From Candidatus Rokubacteria bacterium RIFCSPLOWO2_02_FULL_73_56 (GTDB taxonomy: Bacteria > Methylomirabilota > Methylomirabilia > Rokubacteriales > CSP1-6), in the NCBI GenBank assembly GCA_001788495.1, contig MGCF01000126.1:16785-80784 (forward strand): 64,000 bases of DNA, written 5' to 3'. The notes under the pieces are model-generated. The model saw only the letters and a program-made list of their open reading frames with translations. It was not told the DNA's origin and searched no databases. The position numbers and the translations under genes are program-made. Of this stretch, positions 1 through 14,038 are shown one piece after another (the stretch's first letter is position 1; every line of letters starts with the position of its first letter).

Positions 1-678
1 TTCCGCCGCTTCCTGCTCGACGCGCTCGCGCCGGCCGCGCAGCCGCTCGACCTCGACCACCGGCCGGCCGTCGTCCTGATGCTCGGCGTGAACGGCTCGG
101 GCAAGACGACGACGTGCGCCAAGCTCGCGGCCCAGCTCCGCGCGGGCGGCAAGAGCGTGCTGCTCGCCGCGGCGGACACGTTCCGTGCCGCCGCGATCGA
201 GCAGCTCCAGCGCTGGGGCGAGCGCATCGGCGTCGAGGTGGTCCACCAGGCCGCGGGCTCCGACCCGGCGGCCGTGGTCTTCGACGCCGTGAAGGCGGCC
301 GCCGCGCGCTCGCTCGACGTGCTGATCGTGGACACGGCGGGGCGGCTGCACACGAAGAGCAACCTGATGGACGAGCTCGCCAAGCTCCGGCGGGTGATCG
401 CGCGCCAGCTCCCGGGGGCCCCGCACGAGGCGCTGATGGTGCTCGACGCGACGACGGGGCAGAACGGCTTCGCGCAGGCCCGGGTGTTCCACGAGGCGAT
501 CGCGCTGACGGGCGTCTGCCTGACCAAGCTCGACGGCACCGCCAGGGGCGGGATCGTCGTGCGCATCGTGCGGGAGCTCACGCTGCCGATCAAGCTGATC
601 GGCGTCGGCGAGCGCCTCGAGGACCTCCAGGCCTTCGACCCCGCGGCGTTCGTCGACGCGCTGGTGCCGGCCGGGTGA
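1..678 (+). CDS. ftsY: Signal recognition particle receptor FtsY, C-terminal part (5' end truncated by window)
   Basis: Open from base 1; G1 [47 protein letters not shown]-GTPase motifs. Confidence 0.97.
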   Translation, partial: FRRFLLDALAPAAQPLDLDHRPAVVLMLGVNGSGKTTTCAKLAAQLRAGGKSVLLAAADTFRAAAIEQLQRWGERIGVEVVHQAAGSDPAAVVFDAVKAAAARSLDVLIVDTAGRLHTKSNLMDELAKLRRVIARQLPGAPHEALMVLDATTGQNGFAQARVFHEAIALTGVCLTKLDGTARGGIVVRIVRELTLPIKLIGVGERLEDLQAFDPAAFVDALVPAG

Positions 679-1826
679 GCGGCGTGGACGCGCGCCACAT
701 GCGCCGCGCCCTCGAGCTCGCCGAGGGCGGGCGCGGGCTCACGTCGCCGAACCCGCTGGTGGGCGCCGTCGTCGTCGCGGCCGACGGCCGCGTGGCGGGC
801 GAGGGGTTCCACCGGCGCGCCGGCGCGCCCCACGCCGAGATCGAGGCGCTCCGGGCGGCGGGCGCCGCGGCGCGCGGTGGCACGCTCTACGTCACCCTCG
901 AGCCGTGCGCGCACGAGGGGCGCACGCCGCCGTGCGCGCCGGCCGTCGCCGCCGCCGGGGTGGCGCGCGTCGTTGCGGCGCTCGTGGACCCCAACCCGCT
1001 CGTCGCCGGGCGCGGCCTCGAGGCACTGCGGGGCGCGGGCGTGGCGGTCGCCACCGGCGTGCTGGCGGAGGACGCCGCCCGCCAGAACCGTGCCTTCCTG
1101 ACGGCGATGCGCGAGCGGCGCCCGCACGTCACGCTCAAGGCGGCGATGACGCTCGACGGCAAGATCGCCGACGTGCACGGGGGCTCGCGCTGGATCAGCG
1201 GCCCCGCCGCGCGCCGGCACGGCCACCGCCTCCGCAGCGAGGTGGACGCGCTCGTCGTCGGCGTCACGACCGTGCTGCGCGACGACCCCGAGCTCACGGT
1301 GCGGCTCGACGCGCCCTGGCCGCGCGAGCCCTGGCGGGTCGTGCTCGACACCGCCGGGCGCACCCCGCCGGCGGCGCGCCTGATCGGCGCGGGACAGCCG
1401 GCGCGCGCGCTGATCGCCGTGGGCGCGGGCGCGCCGGAGGAGGCTCTCGCCCGGCTCGGGGCGGCCGGCGCGACGGTGGTGCGATGCCCGACGCGCGACG
1501 GCCGCGTGGACCTCGGCGCGCTGCTCGCCGACCTCTTCGCGCGCGAGGTGCGCGCGGTGCTGGTCGAGGGCGGGGGCGAGGTGCACGCGGCCTTCCTCGA
1601 CGCCGGGCTCGTGGACCGGGTCGCCGTGTTCGTCGCGCCGATGCTCGTCGGCGGGCGGGCGGCGCCCCCGGCGGTGGGCGGCGCCGGGCGCGAGCTCAAG
1701 AGCGCGGTGCGCCTGGGCCGGCTCGCCGTGACCCGCCTCGGGGACGACCTCCTGCTCGAGGCCGACGTCCTCCGCGAGGGGCCGGGCGACGGCCCGCGCG
1801 GGCCGGCCCCCGGGCCGCGGGGCTGA
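675..1826 (+). CDS. ribD: Bifunctional diaminohydroxyphosphoribosylaminopyrimidine deaminase/reductase
   Basis: GTG start overlapping the ftsY stop by 4 nt; deaminase motif HAEIEAL...[18 protein letters not shown] and reductase domain [12 protein letters not shown]. Confidence 0.95.
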   Translation: MSGVDARHMRRALELAEGGRGLTSPNPLVGAVVVAADGRVAGEGFHRRAGAPHAEIEALRAAGAAARGGTLYVTLEPCAHEGRTPPCAPAVAAAGVARVVAALVDPNPLVAGRGLEALRGAGVAVATGVLAEDAARQNRAFLTAMRERRPHVTLKAAMTLDGKIADVHGGSRWISGPAARRHGHRLRSEVDALVVGVTTVLRDDPELTVRLDAPWPREPWRVVLDTAGRTPPAARLIGAGQPARALIAVGAGAPEEALARLGAAGATVVRCPTRDGRVDLGALLADLFAREVRAVLVEGGGEVHAAFLDAGLVDRVAVFVAPMLVGGRAAPPAVGGAGRELKSAVRLGRLAVTRLGDDLLLEADVLREGPGDGPRGPAPGPRG

Positions 1827-2429
1827 ATGTTCACCGGCATCGTCGAGGAGGTCGGGACCGTGGCCGCGCTCGAGCGCGGCGCGCGCGTCGCCCGGCTCGG
1901 CGTCGGCGCCCGCGCCACGCTCGAGGGCACCGGGGTGGGCGGCAGCATCGCGGTGAGCGGCGCCTGCCTCACGATCGTCGAGCGCCGCGCCGACGGGTTC
2001 GTGTTCGAGCTCGGCCCCGAGACGCTGGCGCGCACGGCGCTGGGCCGGCTCGCCCCGGGCGACCGCGTGAACCTCGAGCGGCCGCTCCGCTTCGGCGGCG
2101 CGCTCGGCGGCCACCTGGTCCTCGGCCACGTGGACGGCGTCGGGACCGTGGAGGCGGTAACCCGTGTAGAATCGACGACACGGGTGCGGATCGCGCTGGC
2201 GGGCCCGGACCTCGAGCCGCTCCTGATCCCGCAGGGCTCGGTGGCCGTGGACGGCGTGAGCCTCACGGTGGCCGCGCTCGGCGCGGGGAGCTTCGAGGTG
2301 ATGCTGATCCCGCACACGCTGGCGGTGACGACGCTGGGCGCCCTGCGCGTGGGGCAGGCGGTGAACATCGAGGCCGACGTGATCGGCAAGTACCTGGTGC
2401 GATCGCTCGCCCTCAGGGGGATGACATGA
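1827..2429 (+). CDS. ribE: Riboflavin synthase alpha subunit
   Basis: [12 protein letters not shown] start, two lumazine-binding repeats, GHVDGVG motif. Confidence 0.96.
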   Translation: MFTGIVEEVGTVAALERGARVARLGVGARATLEGTGVGGSIAVSGACLTIVERRADGFVFELGPETLARTALGRLAPGDRVNLERPLRFGGALGGHLVLGHVDGVGTVEAVTRVESTTRVRIALAGPDLEPLLIPQGSVAVDGVSLTVAALGAGSFEVMLIPHTLAVTTLGALRVGQAVNIEADVIGKYLVRSLALRGMT

Positions 2430-3637
2430 CGCCGTTTGCGACCGTCGAGGAGGCCATCGAGGAGATCCGCGCCGGCCGGATCCTGCTGGTGGTCGATGAC
2501 GAGGACCGCGAGAACGAGGGCGACCTCGTGATGGCGGCCGACCGGGTCACGCCCGAGGCCGTCAACTTCATGGCCAGGCACGGCCGCGGCCTGATCTGCG
2601 TGCCGCTGACCGCCGAGCGCCTCGACGAGCTGAAGATCTCGATGATGGTCCAGGACAACACGGCGCCGATGGGGACCGCGTTCACCGTCACCGTGGACGC
2701 GCGGCGCGGCGTGACGACGGGCACCTCGGCGTACGACCGCGCGGTGACGGTCCGCACGCTCGTCGACGCCAAGATGGGCCCCGAGGACCTCACGCGGCCG
2801 GGCCACATCCTGCCGCTGCGCGCGATGCCCGGCGGCGTGCTCCGGCGCGCCGGTCACACCGAAGCCGCGGTGGACCTGGCGCGCCTCGCGGGCTGCACGC
2901 CCGCGGGCGTCATCTGCGAGGTGCTGGACGACGACGGCGGCATGGCGCGGGTGCCGCAGCTCGTGGAGCTCGCGCGGGCCCACGGGCTCAAGATGATCAC
3001 GATCAAGGACCTGATCGAGTACCGGATCCGCAAGGAGAAGCTCGTCCGGCGCATCGCGACGACGAAGCTGCCCACGGAGCTCGGCGAGTTCACCGCGATC
3101 GCGTACGACACGACGGTGGACAGCCGCGTGCCGCTCGCCCTCGTGATGGGCCAGGTGGCCGGCGAGGCGCCGGTGCTGGTGCGCGTGCACTCCGAGTGCC
3201 TCACCGGCGACGTGTTCCACTCGCGCCGGTGCGACTGCGGGCTGCAGCTCGAGAAGGCGCTGACGATCATCCAGTCGGAGGGGCGCGGCGTGTTCGTGTA
3301 CATGCGCCAGGAGGGGCGTGGCATCGGCCTGCTCAACAAGATGCGCGCCTACGAGCTCCAGGACCAGGGGCGGGACACCGTCGAGGCGAACACGGAGCTC
3401 GGCTTCAAGGCCGACCTGCGCGACTACGGCATCGGCGCCCAGATCCTCGTGGACCTCGGCGTGCGCCACCTCCGGCTGCTGACGAACAACCCGAAGAAGA
3501 TCGTCGGGCTCGAGGGCTACGGCCTCACGATCACCGAGCGCGTGCCGATCGAGATCCCCGCCAACGAGTCCAACCGGAGGTACCTGTCGACCAAGCGCGA
3601 CAAGCTCGGGCACCTGCTGTCGTCGCTGCCCGACTGA
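2426..3637 (+). CDS. ribBA: Bifunctional 3,4-DHBP synthase / GTP cyclohydrolase II
   Basis: [17 protein letters not shown] (RibB) and [18 protein letters not shown]...RQEGRGIGL (RibA); ATG inside the ribE stop overlap. Confidence 0.96.
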   Translation: MTPFATVEEAIEEIRAGRILLVVDDEDRENEGDLVMAADRVTPEAVNFMARHGRGLICVPLTAERLDELKISMMVQDNTAPMGTAFTVTVDARRGVTTGTSAYDRAVTVRTLVDAKMGPEDLTRPGHILPLRAMPGGVLRRAGHTEAAVDLARLAGCTPAGVICEVLDDDGGMARVPQLVELARAHGLKMITIKDLIEYRIRKEKLVRRIATTKLPTELGEFTAIAYDTTVDSRVPLALVMGQVAGEAPVLVRVHSECLTGDVFHSRRCDCGLQLEKALTIIQSEGRGVFVYMRQEGRGIGLLNKMRAYELQDQGRDTVEANTELGFKADLRDYGIGAQILVDLGVRHLRLLTNNPKKIVGLEGYGLTITERVPIEIPANESNRRYLSTKRDKLGHLLSSLPD

Positions 3638-3638
3638 G

Positions 3639-4151
3639 ATGGCCGGGCGCGCGCCGCGAGCCCGGCCGGCGGGCCGCCCCGAGCGGTCGCTGCGTTTCGC
3701 CGTCGTCGCGGCCCGGTTCAACGAGCGGATCACCCAGCGGCTCGTGGACGGCGCGCTCGGGGCGCTCCGGGCGGCGCGGGTGCCCGCGCGGGGCGTCGAG
3801 GTCCACTGGGTGCCGGGCTCCTTCGAGCTGCCCCAGGCCGCGGACCACCTGGCCCGGACGGGCTGGTACGCGGGCATCGTGTGCCTCGGCGTCGTGATCC
3901 GCGGGCAGACGCCGCACTTCGAGCACGTCGCGCGCGAGGCCGCCGCCGGCATCCGCGAGGTCGCGCTCGCGACCGGCGTGCCGGCGACGTTCGGCGTGAT
4001 CACCGCGCTCAGCGAGGAGCAGGCGTGGGACCGCGCGGGCGGCGAGGTGGGCAACCGCGGCGAGGAGGCCGCCGCGGCCGCGGTCGAGATGGCCGGGTTC
4101 GTCCACCGCGTGCGGGCCGGCCGGGCGCGCCGGCCTCGCGGCGCCCGGTAG
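3639..4151 (+). CDS. ribH: 6,7-dimethyl-8-ribityllumazine synthase
   Basis: FAVVAARFNERIT, VPGSFELP, LGVVIRGQTPHFEHV motifs. Confidence 0.95.
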   Translation: MAGRAPRARPAGRPERSLRFAVVAARFNERITQRLVDGALGALRAARVPARGVEVHWVPGSFELPQAADHLARTGWYAGIVCLGVVIRGQTPHFEHVAREAAAGIREVALATGVPATFGVITALSEEQAWDRAGGEVGNRGEEAAAAAVEMAGFVHRVRAGRARRPRGAR

Positions 4152-4152
4152 C

Positions 4153-4569
4153 ATGACCCGGCGCCGGAAGGCCCGCGAGATCGCGCTGCAGTTCCTCTAC
4201 CAGCTCGACCTCGTGGGCGACGAGAACCCGGCGCCGCACGCCGAGGAGTTCTGGGCGCGCCACCCCGTGGACACCGACGGGCGCGCGTTCGCCGACGCCC
4301 TCGTGTACGGCACCAAGGCCCACCAGGCCGAGATCGACCGGCTCATCGCCAGGTCCGCGGAGCACTGGGACCTGGACCGCATGGCCGTCGTGGACCGCAA
4401 CATCCTGCGGCTCGCGATCTGGGAGCTGCTCTGGCACGGCGAGGTGCCGCCCAAGGTCGCGATCAACGAGGCGATCGAGATGGCCAAGAAGTTCGGCACG
4501 AAGGAGTCGAGCCGGTTCATCAACGGCGTCCTGGACCGGATCCACAAAGAGGCGCGCTCGGCGTCCTGA
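4153..4569 (+). CDS. nusB: Transcription antitermination factor NusB
   Basis: RRKAREIALQFLYQLD; VAINEAIEMAKKFGTKESSRFINGVLD. Confidence 0.95.
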   Translation: MTRRRKAREIALQFLYQLDLVGDENPAPHAEEFWARHPVDTDGRAFADALVYGTKAHQAEIDRLIARSAEHWDLDRMAVVDRNILRLAIWELLWHGEVPPKVAINEAIEMAKKFGTKESSRFINGVLDRIHKEARSAS

Positions 4570-4577
4570 GCGACCCC

Positions 4578-5303
4578 GTGCGGTACGCCGTCCTGTCCGA
4601 CATCCACGGCAACCTCGAGGCCCTCGAGGCGGTGCTCCGCGACGCCGCCGCGCACGCCGACGGGGTGCTCTGCCTCGGCGACATCGTGGGCTACGGCGCC
4701 GACCCGGCGGCGTGCATCGAGCTCGTCGCGGAACGGGCCGAGGCGATCACGGGGGGCAACCACGAGCGCGGCGTCGCGGGACTGCTCGACCTCGGGTGGT
4801 TCAACCGGTCCGCGCGCGCCGCGGCGGAGTGGACGCGGGAGCGGCTCGACGACGACCACCGCGCGTGGCTCGGCGCGCTCCCGCTCGTGGCCGAGATCGC
4901 GGGCGCGACGCTCGTCCACGCCTCGCCCGACCACCCGGAGGAGTGGGACTACCTGGTGTCGGCCGAGGACGGCTTCGGGGCCCTCGCCGCCTTCGTGACG
5001 CGCCTCTGCTTCGTCGGGCACTCGCACGTGCCGGGCGCGTGGTCGGTCGGCTCCTCGGGGCCCGAGTTCGTGCCCGGCGCCATCGAGCTCGAGCTCGCGG
5101 CGGGCCGCCGCTACCTCGTCAACGTGGGGAGCGTCGGCCAGCCGCGCGACCGTGACCCGCGGGCCGCGTACGCGCTCTGGGACGCCGAACGGGGGCGGCT
5201 CGCGATCCGCCGCGTGGCGTACGACGTCGAGGCGGCGCGACGGAAGATCGTGGCGGCCGGGCTGCCGCGCTTCCTCGCCGACCGCCTCGCCTGGGGGGCC
5301 TGA
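4578..5303 (+). CDS. Metallophosphoesterase family protein
   Basis: SDIHGNLEAL, GDIVGYG, GNHE, GHSH metallophosphoesterase motifs. Confidence 0.9.
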   Translation: MRYAVLSDIHGNLEALEAVLRDAAAHADGVLCLGDIVGYGADPAACIELVAERAEAITGGNHERGVAGLLDLGWFNRSARAAAEWTRERLDDDHRAWLGALPLVAEIAGATLVHASPDHPEEWDYLVSAEDGFGALAAFVTRLCFVGHSHVPGAWSVGSSGPEFVPGAIELELAAGRRYLVNVGSVGQPRDRDPRAAYALWDAERGRLAIRRVAYDVEAARRKIVAAGLPRFLADRLAWGA

Positions 5304-5341
5304 TCCTGCGCCACGCCGCGGGCCTGACGGCCGTCCTCTCG

Positions 5342-6811
5342 GTGAGCGCGCTCGGGCTGGCGCTCGCGTTCCCGCGCACGGACTGGTGGGCGATGGCGTG
5401 GATCGTGCTGACGCCGCTCCTGGTCGTCGCGCTCACGCGCCCGCCCCGCGCGGCGCTCGGCTGGGGCTGGCTGCACGGCACCGTGTTCTTCCTCGTGCTG
5501 CTGCGCTGGCTGGACCACACGTTCCGCACCTACAGCACGATCCCGTGGCCCGTGAGCTGGCTGCCGATCCTGACGCTCGCCGCGTACTGCGGCCTCTACA
5601 CCGGCGCCGTCGCGGCCGCGCTCGCCTGGATCACGCGCCGGCGGTCGGCGGGCCTGGCCCTGCTCGCCGCGCCGTTCCTCTGGGTGGCGGGGGAGTGGGT
5701 GCGCGGCCGGCTCCTCGGCGGCTTCCCGTGGGGCACGCTCGGCTACTCGCAGCACCTGCGCCTGCCGGTGATCCAGGTCGCCGAGCTCGGCGGCGTCCAC
5801 GCCGTGTCCCTGGTCGTGCTCGCCGTGAACGCGGCCGTGGCGGGCTGCCTGCTCCTGGCGTGGCGCCGCGCGCTCCTGGGCGTGGGGCTCGGCGCGGCGC
5901 TGCTCGGCGGCACGCTCGCCTTCGGCTACGCGCGGCTGGCCGAGCCCACGCCGCCGGGGGTCGTCGCGGTCGCGATCGTGCAGCCCTCGATCGAGCAGCC
6001 CCTCAAGTTCGACCCCGAGCACGCCGAGGTGACCCGGGGCATCTACCTCTCGCTCACGCGGCGGGCGGCCGCCGACCGGCCCGACCTGATCGTCTGGCCC
6101 GAGACGGCGACGCCGACGCCGCTCGGGCGGGACCCCGGCCTGGTCCGGGCCCTCGGCGACATCGCCCGCGTGGCGGGCAGCCGCTTCGTGGTGGGCTCGC
6201 TGGACGTCGGGGCGGGCTCCCCGCCGGTCGTCCGCAACAGCGCATTTCTCCTGACAGAACACGGGATTGCGGGCCGGTATGATAAGATGCATCTTGTCCC
6301 GTTCGGTGAGTTCGTGCCGCTGTCGGGAGTGATCGGGTTCGTCCGGGGCTGGGCCGAGTTCATCTCGGAGCTCGAGCCGGGCCGCCGTGCCGTCGTCTTC
6401 CCGGGTCCGCCAGCCCCGTTCGGTGTCGTAATCTGTTACGAGGGGATCTTTCCGGAGCTCGTCCGCGAGTTCGTGAGGAGTGGAGCGCGCCTGATGGTGA
6501 ACCTGACCAACGATGCGTGGTTCGGCCGCACGAGCGGGCCGTGGCAGCATCTCGGCATGTACCCGTTTCGCGCCGTGGAGCACCGCACGGCGATCGTGCG
6601 CGCGGCGAACACGGGCGTGTCGGCCTTCATCGCGCCCACGGGCCAGGTGCTCCGGCGCCTGGACCTCGGCAGCCGCGCCGTGCTCCTCGACAGCCTGCCG
6701 CTCAGGACGGGCGAGACGCTCTACACGCGCCTGGGCGAGTGGCTCGCCTGGCTCTGCCTGGCCGTCGCGGCGGCGGCGCTCGGTGCCGCCGCGCGCGGGC
6801 GGAGCGCGTGA
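5342..6811 (+). CDS. lnt: Apolipoprotein N-acyltransferase
   Basis: Multi-TM N-terminus plus nitrilase domain (WPETATP, YDKMHLVPFGEFVP, CYEGIFPE, NLTNDAWFG); start may lie slightly upstream. Confidence 0.94.
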   Translation: MSALGLALAFPRTDWWAMAWIVLTPLLVVALTRPPRAALGWGWLHGTVFFLVLLRWLDHTFRTYSTIPWPVSWLPILTLAAYCGLYTGAVAAALAWITRRRSAGLALLAAPFLWVAGEWVRGRLLGGFPWGTLGYSQHLRLPVIQVAELGGVHAVSLVVLAVNAAVAGCLLLAWRRALLGVGLGAALLGGTLAFGYARLAEPTPPGVVAVAIVQPSIEQPLKFDPEHAEVTRGIYLSLTRRAAADRPDLIVWPETATPTPLGRDPGLVRALGDIARVAGSRFVVGSLDVGAGSPPVVRNSAFLLTEHGIAGRYDKMHLVPFGEFVPLSGVIGFVRGWAEFISELEPGRRAVVFPGPPAPFGVVICYEGIFPELVREFVRSGARLMVNLTNDAWFGRTSGPWQHLGMYPFRAVEHRTAIVRAANTGVSAFIAPTGQVLRRLDLGSRAVLLDSLPLRTGETLYTRLGEWLAWLCLAVAAAALGAAARGRSA

Positions 6812-7917
6812 TGCTCGGCGACCTCAAGCGCGACGTGACCGACCTCGCGACGCGGGTCGACGAGCTCCGGAGGCACCTTTGACGTGCCTGCCAAGGAGGC
6901 GCGGCTCGCGGCGCTCGACGCCGAGATGGCCGCGCCGAGCTTCTGGGACGACAACCGGCGGGCGCAGGAGCTCATCCGCGAGCGGACCGAGCTCAGCCGG
7001 GGCGTGACGCGGGTCAGGGAGCTCGCGACGGCGGCCGAGGACCTCGCGGTGCTGCTCGAGCTCGCCGCCGACGCGGGCGACGACGGGAGCCTCGACGCGG
7101 AGCTCACCGAGGGCGTGGTCCGCCTCGGGCGCGAGCTGGACGAGTTCGAGCTGAAGGTGATGCTCTCCGGGGCGCACGACGCCAAGGCCGCGATCCTGTC
7201 CATCCACCCGGGCGCGGGCGGCACCGAGTCGCAGGACTGGGCGCAGATGCTCCTGCGGATGTACCTGCGCTGGTGCGAGCGCGCGGGCTTCAAGGCGGAG
7301 GTGGTCGACCTGCTGCCCGGCGACGAGGCGGGCGTCAAGTCGGCGACCGTCGAGGTGACGGGCGAGTACGCGTACGGGTTCCTCCGCGGCGAGACGGGAG
7401 TCCACCGGCTCGTGAGGATCTCGCCCTTCGACGCCTCGCGCCGGCGCCAGACGAGCTTCGCCTCGGTGGCGGTCGCGCCCGAGGTGGACGACGTCGAGGT
7501 GAGCGTCCGCGAGGAGGAGCTCCGGGTGGACGTCTTCCGCTCCTCCGGGCCGGGCGGGCAGGGCGTCAACACGGCGGACTCGGCGGTGCGCGTCACGCAC
7601 CTGCCGACCGGCCTGGTCGTCCAGTGCCAGAACGAGCGCTCGCAGCTCCGGAACCGGGACACGGCCATGCGCATCCTCAAGGCGCGCCTGTACGAGATCG
7701 CCGCCGCGAAGCAGCGCGAGGAGCTCGCCGAGCTGACCGGCCAGAAGAAGGAGATCGCCTTCGGCAGCCAGATCCGCTCGTACACGTTCCACCCCTACCA
7801 GCTCGTCAAGGACCACCGGACCGGGCTCGAGATCGGCAACGTCGAGGCGGTCATGGACGGCGACCTCGACGCGCTGATCAAGGCGTACCTGCTGTGGGCG
7901 CGGGGGCGCGAGGCGCC

Positions 7918-7921
<4 letters not shown>
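6811..7921 (+). CDS. prfB: Peptide chain release factor 2 with programmed +1 frameshift (zero frame 6811-6882; +1 frame from 6881)
   Basis: ATG overlaps the lnt stop; short [26 protein letters not shown] ends at TGA within GGAGG-CAC-CTT-TGA-C; RF2 body ([30 protein letters not shown]) in +1 frame. Confidence 0.97.
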
Positions 7922-9429
<1,508 letters not shown>

Positions 9430-9449
9430 ACCTGCCGTTCGAGGTCTTC

Positions 9450-10652
9450 ATGGGGCTCCGCTACCTGCGCGCGCGCGGCCAGCGCGCGAACCTGTCGCTC
9501 TTCGTCTGGATCGGCGTCGGCGGCGTCTTCCTCGGCGTGGCCGCGCTGATCGTGGTGCTCGCGGTGATGACGGGCTTCCAGGATGGCATCCGCGACAAGA
9601 TCATCGCCGCCAACCCGCACCTGCTCGTCTACCAGAGCGGCAGCGGCGGGCTCCGCGACGCGCCGGCGATCGCCGAGCGCATCCGGACGCTCGCGGGCGT
9701 CCGCTCGGCGACGCCGTTCGTGCACCAGCAGGCGCTGTTCACGACCGCGGCGGGCGGCGCGCACGGGGGCCTGATCCGCGGCATCGACCTGGCCCACGCG
9801 GCGGTCCGCGCCGACGTCCGGGCGCAGCTCCGCAGCGGCAGCCTGGCCCCGCTCGCCGACGGCCAGGCCGCGATCGTCCTGGGGCGCGAGCTCGCGCGCA
9901 CCCTCGGTGTCGTGCCGGGCGACAGCGTCACGGTGATCTCGCCCCAGGGCGCCCTCACCGCGGTCGGGATGGTGCCGAAGATGCGGCGCTACACCGTGGC
10001 GGGCACGATCGAGATCGGCATGTACGAGTTCGACGCCTCGATCGCGTACCTCGCGCTGCCGGCGGCGCAGGAGTTCGCCGGGCTCGCCGGCGTGACCGGC
10101 ATCGAGGTCAAGCTCGACGACCCGTTCGAGGCCAAGCGGGTGGGACGGGCGGTGGCCGGGACGCTCGGGTTCCCGTTCTGGGTCCGCGACTGGATGGACA
10201 TGAACCGCAACCTGTTCGCCGCGCTCCAGCTCGAGAAGTACGCGCTCTTCGTCGTCGTCACGATCATCGTGCTGGTCGCGGCGTTCGCGATCATCGGCCA
10301 CCTGGTCCTGCTGGTCGCGGAGAAGCGCAAGGAGATCGGGATCCTCAAGGCGGTCGGCGCCTCCGGACGGAGCATCACCGCGCTGTTCTTCGCGGTCGGC
10401 ATGACGATCGGCGTCGTCGGCACCGTGGCCGGCAGCGCCGTCGGCCTGGCGGTGATCTGGGCCCAGAACACCTACAAGATCATCCGGCTCGCCGGGGACG
10501 TGTACCAGATCGACTACCTGCCGATGAAGCTCACGCTCGCCGACGGGCTCATGGTCGTCGGCGCCACGCTGCTGCTCGCCTTCCTCGCGACGATCATCCC
10601 GGCGCGCCGCGCCGGCGCGCTCGCGCCCGTCGACGTGCTCCGCTATGAGTAG
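9450..10652 (+). CDS. lolC: Lipoprotein-releasing ABC transporter permease LolC/E
   Basis: GLRYLRARGQRANLSLFVWIGVGGVFLGVAALIVVLAVMTGFQ; FtsX-type C-terminus KEIGILKAVGAS. Confidence 0.93.
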   Translation: MGLRYLRARGQRANLSLFVWIGVGGVFLGVAALIVVLAVMTGFQDGIRDKIIAANPHLLVYQSGSGGLRDAPAIAERIRTLAGVRSATPFVHQQALFTTAAGGAHGGLIRGIDLAHAAVRADVRAQLRSGSLAPLADGQAAIVLGRELARTLGVVPGDSVTVISPQGALTAVGMVPKMRRYTVAGTIEIGMYEFDASIAYLALPAAQEFAGLAGVTGIEVKLDDPFEAKRVGRAVAGTLGFPFWVRDWMDMNRNLFAALQLEKYALFVVVTIIVLVAAFAIIGHLVLLVAEKRKEIGILKAVGASGRSITALFFAVGMTIGVVGTVAGSAVGLAVIWAQNTYKIIRLAGDVYQIDYLPMKLTLADGLMVVGATLLLAFLATIIPARRAGALAPVDVLRYE

Positions 10653-11361
10653 TGCGAGCCGAGCGGCGGCCGAGGCGCTCCTCGTCGCCGAGGACCTCGA
10701 GAAGGAGTACCGCACCGGGCCCGAGGTGCTGCGCGTGCTCCGCGGCGCGAGCCTCAGCGTGCGCCGCGGCGAGTTCGTGGCGCTCGTCGGCGCCTCCGGC
10801 GTCGGCAAGTCCACGCTGCTCCACCTGCTCGGCGGGCTCGACCGGCCCGACGGGGGCCGCGTGCTCTTCGCGGGCGAGGACCTGTTCGCGCGGAGCGAGC
10901 CCGAGCTGGTCCGCTACCGGCGGCAGGACGTCGGGTTCGTGTTCCAGTTCTACAACCTCCTCGGCGAGCTGAGCGCGCTCGAGAACGCGATGATCCCGGC
11001 GCTGATCGCGCGGCGCCCGACGGCGGAGGCGCGCGAGCTCGCGAAGGCCGCGCTCGCCGAGGTCGGGCTCGGCGACCGGGCGCGCCACCGGCCGGGGGAG
11101 CTGTCGGGCGGCGAGCAGCAGCGCGTGGCGATCGCGCGCGCCCTGATCAACCGGCCGCGCCTGATCCTCGCCGACGAGCCGACCGGCAACCTCGACCCGA
11201 AGACGAGCGAGGTCATCTACGACCTGTTCCTGCGTCTGGGGGCCGAGCGCGGCGTCGCCTTCCTCGTGGCGACGCACAACCCGGACCTCGCCCGCAAGGC
11301 CGAGCGCGGCTACCGGCTGGTCGAGGGGCGGGCGCGGCAGATCGCCGCCTGGCCGGACTGA
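10645..11361 (+). CDS. lolD: Lipoprotein-releasing ABC transporter ATPase LolD
   Basis: Walker [10 protein letters not shown], signature [24 protein letters not shown]; adjacent to lolC. Confidence 0.94.
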   Translation: MSSASRAAAEALLVAEDLEKEYRTGPEVLRVLRGASLSVRRGEFVALVGASGVGKSTLLHLLGGLDRPDGGRVLFAGEDLFARSEPELVRYRRQDVGFVFQFYNLLGELSALENAMIPALIARRPTAEARELAKAALAEVGLGDRARHRPGELSGGEQQRVAIARALINRPRLILADEPTGNLDPKTSEVIYDLFLRLGAERGVAFLVATHNPDLARKAERGYRLVEGRARQIAAWPD

Positions 11362-11476
11362 GGGGTCCGGGACCCGTCACGGGGTGCCCGGGGCGGGATC
11401 GCGAGGATTCAGCCGGACTTTCGCGGAGTTAGTCGCTCGGGAAGAAAAAGGCTAGCAGGGCCCCTGGGGCGTGGGC

Positions 11477-11482
11477 TATACT
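11477..11482 (+). promoter_or_regulatory. Candidate -10 box (TATACT) in clpC upstream region
   Basis: TATACT in a ~200-bp non-coding gap; no convincing -35 at 16-18 bp. Confidence 0.35.
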
Positions 11483-11561
11483 GGCCCCGTGGTCCACTAA
11501 CTAGCCGTCGTCGAAAGAAAATTTCACGCCGTACGGTCTGTGGAAGGGGTGGGGAAAACCA

Positions 11562-14009
<2,448 letters not shown>

Positions 14010-14038
14010 GATCCTGGTCGCCCTCGCCTGAGAGTCCG

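Noticed and set aside
2160-2185. Perfect stem ACCCGTGT-N10-ACACGGGT and TAGAAT (-10-like) inside ribE
   Set aside because: Lies in the conserved coding frame of ribE, no -35 match, no reason to think it is functional
887-4054. 1055-aa antisense ORF over the rib genes (and similar long minus-strand ORFs, e.g. 11409-14006, 14006-16399, 22028-23641, 46597-49239, 57210-59894)
   Set aside because: Shadow ORFs from high-GC codon bias: low-complexity R/A/H/D/E-rich translations, opposite to clearly coding conserved genes
11363-11376. GGGTC-CGG-GACCC palindrome after lolD as intrinsic terminator
   Set aside because: Loop too short and no T-tract
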